Shown here: one piece after another, positions 17,700 through 25,583 of the stretch
Layout of the letters: each line of letters starts with the position of its first letter
Numbering within the stretch: position 1 is the first letter of the stretch
Assembly (NCBI RefSeq): GCF_039023475.1
Contig: NZ_JBCHVB010000004.1
Coordinates: forward strand, 310,001 to 374,000
From: Erwinia sp039023475
GTDB lineage: Bacteria > Pseudomonadota > Gammaproteobacteria > Enterobacterales > Enterobacteriaceae
Direction of reading: 5' to 3'
DNA length: 64,000 nt
The notes under the pieces: generated by a model
The model's input: the letters and a program-made list of their open reading frames with translations, nothing else
The model's database searches: none
Told to the model about the DNA's origin: nothing
Program-made: the position numbers and the translations under genes

Positions 17700-17725
17700 A
17701 AAAAAGCCCTTAACAGGGCTTTTTT
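17700..17725. terminator. Bidirectional terminator between the antitoxin gene and wecH
   Basis: A6-GCCCT-TAAC-AGGGC-T6: symmetrical stem with A-run and T-run on opposite sides, serving the convergent antitoxin and wecH genes. Confidence 0.9.
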
Positions 17726-17755
17726 GCTATTTACAGTTTATCAGGCTTAAACCGG

Positions 17756-18751
17756 TCAACTTACCAGATGAGTTTTATCCAGCCGACGTAACCCCAGCGC
17801 CAGCAACAGGCTGCCAAACAGCGTCACCGTAAACACCAGCGGAATATCGATGAACGGATGGTCGGTGTTATCAAGATGATGGGTGCGGATAAAATGGATA
17901 AACAGCGCGTGAAAACCGTAAATGGGCAGGGAATTGCGCGAGATCAGCGCTAAAAAAGGCAACGGGCGTTGATTCAGGCAGTTCTTGAACAGCACCAGCA
18001 GGCTGACCGCCGCGATAAAGACCACCGGGCCGCAGTAGAGGTACCAGGTATCGGCGAAGGCGCCGTTGATCGCCATCTGCTTTTTCGTCCCCAGTGCAAT
18101 GCCCGCCACGCTGGCAATAAACAGCAGACCGGCCAGCCAGCTGACGCCACGTCCCCGGGTATTCATCATGCCGATGGCCCGCCCAAACAGCGCGTAGAGC
18201 ACGTAATAAAAGCTGTCTCCGCTGAGATAGAGATTCAGCGGCAGCCACTGGAACGGCCCGATGGCGCGATCGACGGTATTCGGGTTAGCGAGCACGGCCA
18301 GCACCAGCGTCACCGCGGCCAGATAGCCAGCCGTCACCGGCTTGACCTGAATCAGCGGCGAGAGCATGTAGATGCCGATGATGGCAAAGAAAAACCAGAG
18401 ATGATAGAAAACGGGCTTCTGAAACAGATTTTTAACCGAAAGCCCTTCGTTAATGGGCGTCAGCCAGGTGATGTAGATCAGCGCGACCGTGCTGTAGAAG
18501 AGCAGGCAGAGGACAATGCGCAGAAAATGGCGTCCCTGCGCGCTACGCTCGCCAAAAAACAGGTAGCCCGAAATCATAAAAAAGATCGGCACGCAAACGC
18601 GCGAGGCGGAATTAAGCAGGTTTGAGAAATCCCAGGTCGTCTCGCTCACCGCCCCGGCATTGGTCACATACCAGGTGGTGGTGTGGATCATGATGACCAT
18701 CAGGCAGGCGACCGCACGCAGATTATCTATCCAGTTAACCTTTTCCTTCAT
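17756..18751 (-). CDS. wecH: WecH, enterobacterial common antigen O-acetyltransferase (acyltransferase 3 family)
   Basis: 331-residue inner-membrane protein with about ten hydrophobic segments. Acyltransferase-3 hallmarks: WIDNLRAVACLMVIMIH near the N-terminus (the conserved His), ASRVCVPIFFMISGYLFFGERSAQ, and QKPVFYHLWFFFAIIGIYML. In E. coli WecH acetylates GlcNAc units of ECA. The start MKEKVNWIDNLR behind GAGG aligns with E. coli MQPKIYWIDNLR; an in-frame GTG five codons earlier is less likely. It is divergent from glyQ, as in other enterics. Confidence 0.9.
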   Translation of the reverse strand: MKEKVNWIDNLRAVACLMVIMIHTTTWYVTNAGAVSETTWDFSNLLNSASRVCVPIFFMISGYLFFGERSAQGRHFLRIVLCLLFYSTVALIYITWLTPINEGLSVKNLFQKPVFYHLWFFFAIIGIYMLSPLIQVKPVTAGYLAAVTLVLAVLANPNTVDRAIGPFQWLPLNLYLSGDSFYYVLYALFGRAIGMMNTRGRGVSWLAGLLFIASVAGIALGTKKQMAINGAFADTWYLYCGPVVFIAAVSLLVLFKNCLNQRPLPFLALISRNSLPIYGFHALFIHFIRTHHLDNTDHPFIDIPLVFTVTLFGSLLLALGLRRLDKTHLVS

Positions 18752-18913
18752 CTCATCCTCATTCACCCTACTTCAATGCGTACCAGAGGGTAGCCAGTCT
18801 GCTGATAATCAACAACCTCCGGGGACGAAAATCAGATCGGGCTGACTATCGCCCGGTCAAAGGGTATACTGGCGCCCACTTTTTATAACTACTGTCTCGC
18901 GTGCGAATCCAAC

Positions 18914-19822
18914 ATGCAAAAGTTTGATACCAAGACCTTTCAGGGACTGATCCTGACCTTACAGGATTACTGGGCGCGCCAGGGCTGCACCATTGTTCAG
19001 CCTCTGGACATGGAAGTGGGTGCGGGCACCTCTCACCCGATGACCTGCCTGCGGGCGCTGGGACCAGAGCCGATCGCCGCCGCCTACGTGCAGCCTTCAC
19101 GCCGTCCGACCGACGGACGCTACGGTGAAAACCCGAACCGCCTGCAGCACTATTATCAGTTTCAGGTGATCATCAAGCCGTCGCCCGACAATATTCAGGA
19201 ACTCTATCTCGGCTCGCTGAAAGAGCTGGGCATGGATCCGACCATTCACGATATCCGCTTCGTGGAAGATAACTGGGAAAACCCAACGCTGGGCGCATGG
19301 GGCCTGGGCTGGGAAGTCTGGCTGAACGGCATGGAAGTGACGCAGTTCACCTATTTCCAGCAGGTCGGCGGCCTGGAGTGTAAGCCGGTGACCGGCGAGA
19401 TCACCTACGGTCTGGAACGCCTGGCGATGTATATTCAGGGCGTGGACAGCGTTTACGATCTGGTCTGGAGCGATGGCCCGCTGGGGAAAACTACCTACGG
19501 CGACGTCTTCCATCAGAATGAGGTTGAGCAGTCGACCTATAACTTCGAACACGCGGACGTGGATTTCCTGTTCACCTGCTTCGAACAGTATGAGAAAGAG
19601 GCGCAGAGCCTGCTGGCGCTGGAGAAACCTCTGCCGCTGCCGGCCTACGAACGCATTCTGAAAGCGGGTCATACTTTTAACCTGCTGGACGCCCGTAAGG
19701 CGATTTCCGTGACCGAACGTCAGCGCTATATCCTGCGCATCCGTACCCTGACCAAAGCCGTGGCTGAGGCCTATTATGCGTCCCGCGAGGCGCTGGGCTT
19801 CCCGATGTGCAAAACGAAATAA
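18914..19822 (+). CDS. glyQ: GlyQ, glycyl-tRNA synthetase alpha chain
   Basis: 302-residue catalytic subunit of the bacterial alpha2beta2 glycyl-tRNA synthetase. FQGLILTLQDYWARQGCTIV, PSRRPTDGRYGENPNRLQHYYQF and LNGMEVTQFTYFQQVGG are the class II core motifs and are intact. It is followed 9 bases later by glyS. The long open frame on the opposite strand is a composition effect. Confidence 0.98.
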   Translation: MQKFDTKTFQGLILTLQDYWARQGCTIVQPLDMEVGAGTSHPMTCLRALGPEPIAAAYVQPSRRPTDGRYGENPNRLQHYYQFQVIIKPSPDNIQELYLGSLKELGMDPTIHDIRFVEDNWENPTLGAWGLGWEVWLNGMEVTQFTYFQQVGGLECKPVTGEITYGLERLAMYIQGVDSVYDLVWSDGPLGKTTYGDVFHQNEVEQSTYNFEHADVDFLFTCFEQYEKEAQSLLALEKPLPLPAYERILKAGHTFNLLDARKAISVTERQRYILRIRTLTKAVAEAYYASREALGFPMCKTK

Positions 19823-19831
19823 GAGGCAGCC

Positions 19832-21901
19832 ATGACTGATAAAACTTTTCTGGTGGAGATCGGCACCGAAGAGCTGCCGCCAAAGGCGCTGCGCAGCCTT
19901 GCCGAGTCTTTTGCCGCGCACTTTACCGCTGAACTTGATACGGCGGGCCTGACCCATGGCGAGGTGAGCTGGTACGCGACGCCGCGCCGTCTGGCGCTGA
20001 AAGTGGCAAACCTGAGCGCCGCGCAGCCGGATCGCGAAGTGGAAAAACGGGGTCCGGCGATCGCCGCCGCGTTTGATGCCAACGGCGTCGCCACCAAAGC
20101 GGCCGAAGGCTGGGCGCGTGGCTGCGGCATTACCGTCGATCAGGCCGAGCGTCTCGCCACCGATAAAGGCGAATGGCTGCTTTACCGCGCCCTTGTGAAG
20201 GGCGAAAGCGCTCAGTCGCTGCTGCCGGCGATGGTCGCCACCTCGCTGTCGAAGCTGCCGATCCCAAAACTGATGCGCTGGGGCGACTCCGACGTGCAGT
20301 TCGTCCGTCCGGTGCATACCGTCACGCTGCTGCTGGGCGAAGAGAGTATCCCCGCCACCATCCTGGGGATCGACTCTGCGCGCACCCTTCGCGGTCACCG
20401 CTTTATGGGCGAGCCGGAATTCACCATCGACAATGCCGATCAGTATCCGCAGATCCTGCTGGAGCGCGGCAAGGTTCAGGCGGATTACGAGGCGCGTAAA
20501 GCCCAGATTAAAGCCGATGCCGAAGCGGCAGCGCGTCAGATTGGCGGCATTGCCGACCTGAGCGACAGCCTGCTGGAAGAGGTTACCTCCCTGGTGGAGT
20601 GGCCGGTCGTGCTGACGGCGAAGTTCGAAGAGAAGTTCCTTGCGGTACCGGCCGAAGCGCTGGTTTACACCATGAAGGGCGACCAGAAGTACTTCCCGGT
20701 CTACGACAGCGCCGGCAAGCTGCTGCCAAACTTTATCTTCGTGACCAATATCGAGTCGAAAGATCCGCAGCAGATCGTCTCCGGCAACGAGAAAGTGGTT
20801 CGCCCTCGCCTCGCGGATGCGGAATTCTTTTTCAACGCCGATCGCAAAAAGCGTCTGGAAGATCATCTGCCGCGTCTGGAAACCGTGCTGTTTCAGAAAG
20901 AGCTGGGTACGCTGCGCGATAAAACCGACCGTATTCAGGCGCTGGCGGGCTGGATTGCCGGTCAGATCGGTGCGGATGTGAACCACGCGACCCGCGCTGG
21001 CCTGCTCTCCAAGTGCGACCTGATGACCAATATGGTGTTCGAGTTTACCGATACTCAGGGCGTGATGGGGATGCACTATGCGCGTCACGACGGTGAAGCG
21101 GAAGACGTTGCCGTTGCGCTGAATGAACAGTATCAGCCGCGCTTCGCCGGTGACGATCTGCCTTCCAGTCCGGTCGCCTGCGCCCTGGCCATCGCCGACA
21201 AAATGGATACTCTTGCCGGTATCTTCGGGATTGGTCAGCACCCGAAAGGCGACAAGGACCCGTTCGCACTGCGTCGCGCCGCGCTGGGCGTGCTGCGTAT
21301 TATCGTTGAGAAGAACCTGCCGCTCGATCTGCAAACGCTGACCGAAGAAGCGGTTCGCCTCTACGGCAGCAAGCTGAGCAATGCCAAAGTAGTGGATGAG
21401 GTGATCGACTTTATGCTGGGCCGCTTCCGCACCTGGTATCAGGAAGAAGGTCACAGCGTCGACACCATCCAGGCGGTGCTGGCTCGTCGTCCGACCCGCC
21501 CGGCGGACTTTAACGCCCGGATGAAAGCGGTCTCCCACTTCCGTACGCTGGAGGATGCGGCCACGCTGGCGGCGGCGAACAAGCGCGTTTCCAACATTCT
21601 GGCTAAATCAACGGAGCCGCTGAATGAGAGCGTTCAGGCATCGCTGCTGAAAGAGAATGAAGAGATCAAGCTGGCGACTTACGTCTCCGCCCTGAGCAGC
21701 AAGCTTCAGCCCTGGTTTGCCGAAGGCCGCTATCAGGATGCGCTGGTGGAACTGGCCCAGCTGCGTCCCGCCGTCGACGCCTTCTTTGAGAAGGTGATGG
21801 TGAATGCGGAAGATCGCGACGTCCGCATCAACCGCCTGACGCTGCTGGCTAATCTGCGCCAGCTGTTCCTGCAGGTGGCGGATATCTCGCTGCTACAGTA
21901 A
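19832..21901 (+). CDS. glyS: GlyS, glycyl-tRNA synthetase beta chain
   Basis: 689 residues (same as E. coli). Begins FLVEIGTEELPPKALRSLAE, includes the HD-like domain (CDLMTNMVFEFTDTQGVMG) and C-terminal DALR-type anticodon-binding region (DVRINRLTLLANLRQLFLQV). It supplies tRNA recognition to GlyQ. Ribosome site AAGAGG overlaps the glyQ end. Confidence 0.98.
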   Translation: MTDKTFLVEIGTEELPPKALRSLAESFAAHFTAELDTAGLTHGEVSWYATPRRLALKVANLSAAQPDREVEKRGPAIAAAFDANGVATKAAEGWARGCGITVDQAERLATDKGEWLLYRALVKGESAQSLLPAMVATSLSKLPIPKLMRWGDSDVQFVRPVHTVTLLLGEESIPATILGIDSARTLRGHRFMGEPEFTIDNADQYPQILLERGKVQADYEARKAQIKADAEAAARQIGGIADLSDSLLEEVTSLVEWPVVLTAKFEEKFLAVPAEALVYTMKGDQKYFPVYDSAGKLLPNFIFVTNIESKDPQQIVSGNEKVVRPRLADAEFFFNADRKKRLEDHLPRLETVLFQKELGTLRDKTDRIQALAGWIAGQIGADVNHATRAGLLSKCDLMTNMVFEFTDTQGVMGMHYARHDGEAEDVAVALNEQYQPRFAGDDLPSSPVACALAIADKMDTLAGIFGIGQHPKGDKDPFALRRAALGVLRIIVEKNLPLDLQTLTEEAVRLYGSKLSNAKVVDEVIDFMLGRFRTWYQEEGHSVDTIQAVLARRPTRPADFNARMKAVSHFRTLEDAATLAAANKRVSNILAKSTEPLNESVQASLLKENEEIKLATYVSALSSKLQPWFAEGRYQDALVELAQLRPAVDAFFEKVMVNAEDRDVRINRLTLLANLRQLFLQVADISLLQ

Positions 21902-21926
21902 TCCAGCTTCCGCTTTATGCTAAAAC

Positions 21927-21949
21927 AACCCGCCTTCCGGCGGGTTTTT
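21927..21949 (+). terminator. Terminator of glyQS
   Basis: AACCCGCC-TTCC-GGCGGGTT followed by TTTA, about 25 bases after the glyS stop. Confidence 0.88.
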
Positions 21950-22053
21950 ACTTTCTGCCCTATCCCCTGACAATCCCGCCTTGCCCTGCCCGCCACATTT
22001 CATATGGCTGTTGGCTCTGTCGATCCGACTTTATTCCCGACTGCGTCGCTGCG

Positions 22054-22362
22054 CCACACAATCTTGATCCCGGCCTCAGCCCCTTAAAGACCCATGAACA
22101 GCCGGTGCTGGCGGGTATCCTCGACGCGCCTCACAAAGCGCCGGACGTCACACCGATTGTTTTCCGTCGCCTGGGCATTTCCGGCACGTCGTCAGGCAGC
22201 ATTCGCGAAACCCAAAAGGTGCTGGATTTTTCCGGCGCGCACAATGTTGTGTCGGAGGTGGAGGTGATTCGTCTGGATGAGGTAGAGATGGCGTTTGAAC
22301 GGCTGTTGAAGGGCGACCTGGAGTACCGTTTTGTGATGGGTATGAAACCGGGGTGCCCCTGA
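22054..22362 (+). pseudogene. C-terminal remnant of a zinc-type alcohol/aldehyde dehydrogenase (YahK-like)
   Basis: In one frame the segment reads ...LDAPHKAPDVTPIVFRRLGI, SGTSSGSIRETQKVLDFSGA, then a tail with DEVEMAFERLLKGDLEYRFV, which matches in layout the end of YahK/AdhC-type medium-chain dehydrogenases (PHKSPEV, G...IPETQEMLDF, YERMLRGDVKYRFV). No catalytic zinc domain or Rossmann fold is present upstream, so about three quarters of the gene has been lost. The only start available is an internal GTG at 22105. Confidence 0.75.
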
Positions 22363-22369
22363 AAGACAA

Positions 22370-22389
22370 AACCCGCCAGGTGGCGGGTT
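22370..22389 (-). terminator. Terminator of the HTH gene on the minus strand
   Basis: AACCCGCCA-(2)-TGGCGGGTT; on the minus strand followed by TTGTC. It could also serve the plus-strand remnant. Confidence 0.7.
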
Positions 22390-22395
22390 CTACTG

Positions 22396-22689
22396 CTATG
22401 CCAGCAGCTCGCGGCTGAGGCAGGGATTCGATTGAATGAGCTGCATCAGCTTCTGGGCGCTGCGCGAAGGTTTAGTGCGCTTGGCTTCCCAGCTTTTTAC
22501 CGACGAGACGCTCACGCCCATAGCGAGGGCGAACTCAGTAATTTCCATGCCAGTAATTTCACGGATGCGTTTTGGCTCTGGCGTGGAGACTTCACCCTTT
22601 AATGGGGGTGCCGCTTTAATAACTTCACGTGTTAAAACAATATGTTCGAGACTGGACAGCAATTCAGTCATAGGATCTTTAGTTTCCAT
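22396..22689 (-). CDS. Orphan HTH antitoxin-like regulator (HigA/NadS type)
   Basis: 97 residues starting METKDPMTELLSSLEHI behind AGGAG. The C-terminal half is an Xre-like helix-turn-helix (REITGMEITEFALAMGVSVS, SVKSWEAKRTKPSRSAQKLM) preceded by a short helical arm, the layout of NadS/HigA-type antitoxins. Normally the toxin gene lies just upstream; here the 470 bases upstream hold no toxin-like frame, so this is a solitary antitoxin or a stand-alone regulator. A perfect palindrome upstream is its probable operator. Confidence 0.75.
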   Translation of the reverse strand: METKDPMTELLSSLEHIVLTREVIKAAPPLKGEVSTPEPKRIREITGMEITEFALAMGVSVSSVKSWEAKRTKPSRSAQKLMQLIQSNPCLSRELLA

Positions 22690-22735
22690 AAAGCACTCCT
22701 CATAAAAATCACAAAATGTGAACAACCAGAGGGAA

Positions 22736-22754
22736 GAACCTGAGCCTCAGGTTC
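22736..22754. promoter_or_regulatory. Perfect palindrome upstream of the orphan HTH gene
   Basis: GAACCTGAG-C-CTCAGGTTC, 9-base arms around one base, about 47 bases before the start codon. Best explained as the regulator's own operator. Confidence 0.55.
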
Positions 22755-22839
22755 ATAAAACTGGCGGGCATCCGCCGCTGAGAAGCTCTTGTCAGGAAGC
22801 GCAGGGGCAGCTCAAAGAAACGCCAGGAACATAATTATT

Positions 22840-22889
22840 AGATCAAAATCGCCAGTTTGCGTTATGTTTTTTTGACTAATTTTTGATCT
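22840..22889. repeat. Spaced inverted repeat in the HTH gene-yiaF intergenic region
   Basis: AGATCAAAA at 22840-22848 and its reverse complement TTTTGATCT at 22881-22889, 32 bases apart, in an AT-rich patch. The role is unknown. Apart from this and the palindrome at 22736, nothing gene-like is seen between 22690 and 23198. Confidence 0.4.
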
Positions 22890-23198
22890 TGCCTCTTGCC
22901 CGGAATGCCGCGGAGACAGCGGGATTAGCTGCGGTAAGGCTTCCTGCCTGACCTGGTAACGGTTACAGTTTCAGGAAGCATTGCTAATCATTAAAAACAC
23001 TTTAGGAATATTCTGGAGCCACCCCGGCAAGGTTGCCCTTCTCCTGCGCGATTTTTGAGGTGACAGCGATATTTCTTCCCGCCCCGATCCGGCTTTTCAT
23101 ATCTTCCCCAGGCGAGTTAGACTATTCTTTAGACGCGGCGTAAGCCTCGCTTATCTGTGCCAGATAAAAGCCTTTTTTATTTACAGGAGTTACTCCCA

Positions 23199-23915
23199 AT
23201 GATCTCAGGAATCTCACGCGCCTGGACGCGTCTGCTGGTGCCTTTTGCAACACTTATACTGGTTTTCCAGCTGACCGGCTGCGGTGACAATGAAGCCGAC
23301 CAGCGCAAAGCCTTTAACGACTTCCTGCAAAATACCGTCATGCGCAGCGGCGAACATCTGCCGAGCCTGAGCGAAGATCAGAAACAAAAGTTTGGCAAAT
23401 ATGTCACCGATTACGCCATTATTTATGGTTTTTCCCAGCAGGTTAACCGTGCGGTTGACACGGGTATGAAGCCGGTCGTTGATGAATTATCTGCCATCCG
23501 TACCCCGCAGGATTACCTGATCCGCCGTGACTCGCTGCGCCAGGCGAGCGGCTCGCTGAACGTGCTGGCTCAGCAGATTCAGTCAGCCAGAAGCCAGGCA
23601 GACAGCAGCAAAGCGGCCCTGGAACAGCCTGACGATCTGAAGCCCGTCTACGACAAAGTTTATACCCGGGTGGTGACGCAGCCCTCCGACACGCTGACCA
23701 CGTTACTGCCCGCGTTGCAGTCGCTGAGTGAGAATGCGGTACAGGCCGGGGACTTCCTCCAGCAGCAGGGTGAGCAGGTGACGTTTAACGGCCCGGATAT
23801 CCAGTTCCCTACCCAGCAGCAGGCCACGCAGTACAACACGCTGATGAATAACCTCTCCGCTAACGCGCAGGCCCTGACTCAGGCGCAAAGCGCCCTGCAG
23901 CAGGACTTCCGGTAA
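23199..23915 (+). CDS. yiaF: YiaF, DUF3053 lipoprotein
   Basis: 238 residues. An N-terminal signal segment with lipobox LTGC (Cys about residue 27 or 28), followed by the conserved block DQRKAFNDFLQNTVMRSGEH that identifies the YiaF/DUF3053 family; the rest is predicted helical. The start was set at the ATG behind CAGGAG rather than the GTG 14 codons earlier. Function in the family is unknown; an envelope location is likely from the lipobox. Confidence 0.88.
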   Translation: MISGISRAWTRLLVPFATLILVFQLTGCGDNEADQRKAFNDFLQNTVMRSGEHLPSLSEDQKQKFGKYVTDYAIIYGFSQQVNRAVDTGMKPVVDELSAIRTPQDYLIRRDSLRQASGSLNVLAQQIQSARSQADSSKAALEQPDDLKPVYDKVYTRVVTQPSDTLTTLLPALQSLSENAVQAGDFLQQQGEQVTFNGPDIQFPTQQQATQYNTLMNNLSANAQALTQAQSALQQDFR

Positions 23916-23943
23916 TTTTCCGGCGGCGTTTAACGCGTTTAAA

Positions 23944-23967
23944 AGCAGCCCACCCGGGCTGCTTTTT
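23944..23967 (+). terminator. Terminator of yiaF
   Basis: AGCAGCCC-ACCC-GGGCTGCT followed by a T-rich tail. Confidence 0.88.
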
Positions 23968-24163
23968 AGCATCTAACGATTAAGGCGAGTCAGTCATCGC
24001 CGATCGTAAGACACAATAATTATTTTCCGCATTTATACCCGGCCTTTCCGGTATTTTTTTCCATAACATCAGATGAAAAACCTTCAGTTATGAAATTAAG
24101 CCTGAATGGCAAACGCATTTAATTTTTTTGATATTCCATTCAATAGCAATAATGGTAATTAAT

Positions 24164-24586
24164 ATGCAGATAGCAATAGCGTCGCAGATTACAGATGCAG
24201 AAAGAAAAGAGTTATTTAGTGGGTTAGGAAGCCATAACCGCCAGTTTATCAATACTGAATCCTGGGGCCAGTTCGGTGTTTACAGCAGGGACGAATCAGG
24301 CGCTATGGTGGGCGGATTAATAGCATCAATAAAGGGATTATGGCTCTGCATCGATTATTTGTGGGTAAGCGAAAGCGTCAGAGGTTCCGGCCTCGGGAGT
24401 ACGCTTATTGCCATGGCGGAGCAGGAAGGGAAGCTCAGGGAATGCAGGCATGCTCTGGTTGATACATTCAGTTTTCAGGCGTTGCCATTTTATATCAAGC
24501 AGGGTTATCAATGCCAAATGACGTTGCCCGATTTTCCCGCTTCAGGCATGCAGAGGCACTACCTCACCAAATCAGATTTACCCTGA
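24164..24586 (+). CDS. GNAT-family N-acetyltransferase
   Basis: 140 residues from MQIAIASQITDAERKEL. GNAT motif A is visible (IDYLWVSESVRGSGLGSTLI, the R-G-x-G-L-G acetyl-CoA loop), and motif B (FSFQALPFYIKQGYQ). The acceptor substrate is not predictable. The start is uncertain: the ribosome site is weak and two other in-frame starts lie 12-36 bases upstream, in an AT-rich stretch (about 24000-24160) with otherwise nothing recognisable. Base composition is lower in G+C than the neighbours, which hints at transfer. Confidence 0.8.
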   Translation: MQIAIASQITDAERKELFSGLGSHNRQFINTESWGQFGVYSRDESGAMVGGLIASIKGLWLCIDYLWVSESVRGSGLGSTLIAMAEQEGKLRECRHALVDTFSFQALPFYIKQGYQCQMTLPDFPASGMQRHYLTKSDLP

Positions 24587-24629
24587 TATCCGGGCGGAAA
24601 AGCGTCACCAGGCACCAGGCATGAATCAA

Positions 24630-25100
24630 TTACAGTCTGATAGCCATATGCATACAACGCAGATCGGACCGGGCAAGGGCTGATGGATAGAGACTTTCCC
24701 GAAGCGGGATAAACCCATGCTTCTCATAGAAAGATTGTGCATTAGGAGTTGAGGCTAATGTTAATGCCTTAAAACCGCGCCTACGCGCGTCCTCTTTAAT
24801 CGCGTTAATAATCTGGCTGCTAAAACCGCGCCCGCCATACGCTGGCAGCGTAAAAACGGCCTCAACGCTGCCGGAAGTGAGATCAAGATAGCCGGTCGCT
24901 GCGGGTCGGGCATCCGGGCCTTCAACAATGAAAAAGGGATTGGCGGCGATGACTATCCGGAAACTTTCCGGCATCGCTTCAGGCGTCCAGGCATCGATCA
25001 CCGCAGCGTCATAGCTGCGCTTACAGCCGTGGCGAATAGCCTGGTTTCTGATATTCCAGCACGCTTCTGCGTCAGCGGGCGTCGCCAGCCTGATATTCAT
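24630..25100 (-). CDS. GNAT-family N-acetyltransferase
   Basis: 156 residues from MNIRLATPADAEACWNIRNQ behind GGAGAGGG. Motif A FTLPAYGGRGFSSQIINAI and motif B ASTPNAQSFYEKHGF are clear, so it binds acetyl-CoA; the acceptor is unknown. The frame stays open 59 codons upstream but that portion overlaps the CRP-site region of mtlA and has no coding character. It converges on the previous GNAT gene. Confidence 0.82.
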   Translation of the reverse strand: MNIRLATPADAEACWNIRNQAIRHGCKRSYDAAVIDAWTPEAMPESFRIVIAANPFFIVEGPDARPAATGYLDLTSGSVEAVFTLPAYGGRGFSSQIINAIKEDARRRGFKALTLASTPNAQSFYEKHGFIPLRESLYPSALARSDLRCMHMAIRL

Positions 25101-25262
25101 CGACTTCCCTCTCCTGGTTTTAGCGCTGATAAACGTCTCTTTTATCCGAAGATACGTTATTAGCCGGACACAAAAAATGCGTAATTTTCTTACGTACGGC
25201 TGTTCAGCAAAATTGCGGCCAGAGGAAACTGTGATCGTACGCATTTCAGCCTGAAAATATTT

Positions 25263-25510
25263 TGTGATACTCGTCACACTTCAATCAGAAACCTGCCTCC
25301 ATAAAAAGTGATGACAATCACACTCGAAGGCGATTTCTGCACGTTTTTACGCCGCTGTCTTTTTTTTACACCGCATAAACGTGATCAATGTCACTAAAAT
25401 CAGCCCTAAAGGCCCGCCAACTTAGTGATCTAAGTCACATTTACCCCGGTCGCTACGCAGCGTCATATTCGCGTGCTAAAGTCCGCCTGCATACAGTGAT
25501 ACTGACGGTT
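25263..25510 (+). promoter_or_regulatory. CRP-site array upstream of mtlA
   Basis: TGTGA-N6-TCACA-type sites at 25263-25278 (perfect arms), 25307-25322 (AGTGA/TCACA), 25380-25395 (CGTGA/TCACT) and 25424-25439 (AGTGA/TCACA), plus a half-site AGTGA at 25495. E. coli mtlA is likewise driven by several CRP sites. The first site could also act on the divergent GNAT gene. Confidence 0.8.
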
Positions 25511-25583
25511 AAACCGTAATGTCCTCAACATAAATAGCGCGCTCTCTTATTTGTCGGCGCGTACCAATAAGGGGTGTGTTTTT

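Noticed and set aside
19097..21538. 813-codon open frame on the minus strand opposite glyQ and glyS
   Set aside because: Its length is striking, but it is an antisense shadow of two fully conserved genes in G+C-rich codon usage; no ribosome site and no family resemblance.
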